NCBI GenBank assembly: GCA_033675545.1
Contig: JAWDGP010006471.1
Coordinates: 197,501-261,500, forward strand
Reading direction: 5' to 3'
From: Elysia crispata
Taxonomy: Eukaryota > Mollusca > Gastropoda > Plakobranchidae
Length of the DNA: 64,000 nt
A program made the translations under genes and the position numbers. Position 1 is the first letter of the stretch; every line of letters begins with the position of its first letter. Shown here piece by piece: positions 63,761 to 64,000 of this stretch. The notes beneath the pieces were generated by a model that was not told the DNA's origin, ran no database searches, and was given only the letters and a program-made list of their open reading frames with translations.

Positions 63761-63950
<190 letters not shown>

Positions 63951-64000
63951 TAGTTTAGATAATATATGATATTATTCTAAGCTTCCAAGCATTCCCACAG

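Overview
This is eukaryotic genomic DNA from an animal. It is AT-leaning, has no operons, is saturated with simple repeats, and holds only short exons with canonical GT..AG splice sites. The density and length of (CT)n/(GA)n, (ATT)n, (CTA)n and (CTGT)n tracts, the many minisatellites, and the several tRNA-derived SINE heads would fit a lophotrochozoan such as a mollusc. That placement is an impression, not a proof. Most long open reading frames here are translations of microsatellites (poly-Ser/Leu, poly-Arg/Glu, poly-Ile/Tyr, poly-Thr, poly-His) and are not genes.

The only protein-coding signal I can support is the 5' part of one gene on the + strand. Two candidate alternative first coding exons (11416-11608 and 47676-47811) both end in phase 1, inside a glycine codon. 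Both can join in frame to a shared exon at 48239-48345, which has a pyrimidine tract, a branch-point-like site and a good donor. I do not recognise the protein. The first exon lies in a CpG-rich patch just downstream of a roughly 750-bp trinucleotide array. If it splices to 48239, the intron is about 36.6 kb. The rest of the gene would lie beyond 64000 or in exons too small to see.

Layout: 1-11 kb is upstream repeat-rich DNA. It holds a duplicated block that gained microsatellites, a 51-bp minisatellite of CCAAT-type motifs, a seven-copy array of poly(A)-signal units, and a 400-bp near-perfect foldback element whose arms contain a hammerhead-like motif. 11.4-47.7 kb is the putative giant intron. 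It holds long GA/CT tracts, minisatellites of 82, 83 and 63 bp, several two- or three-copy duplications, a palindromic hairpin cluster, a candidate solo LTR inserted in an (AT)n tract, and tRNA-like SINE heads. 47.6-48.3 kb holds the second first exon and the shared exon. From 25 bases after that exon's donor to 54.5 kb, the intron is a 70-bp satellite of about 84 units with higher-order structure. 54.5-64 kb holds a SINE, minisatellites of 43, 65 and 38 bp, and more microsatellites.
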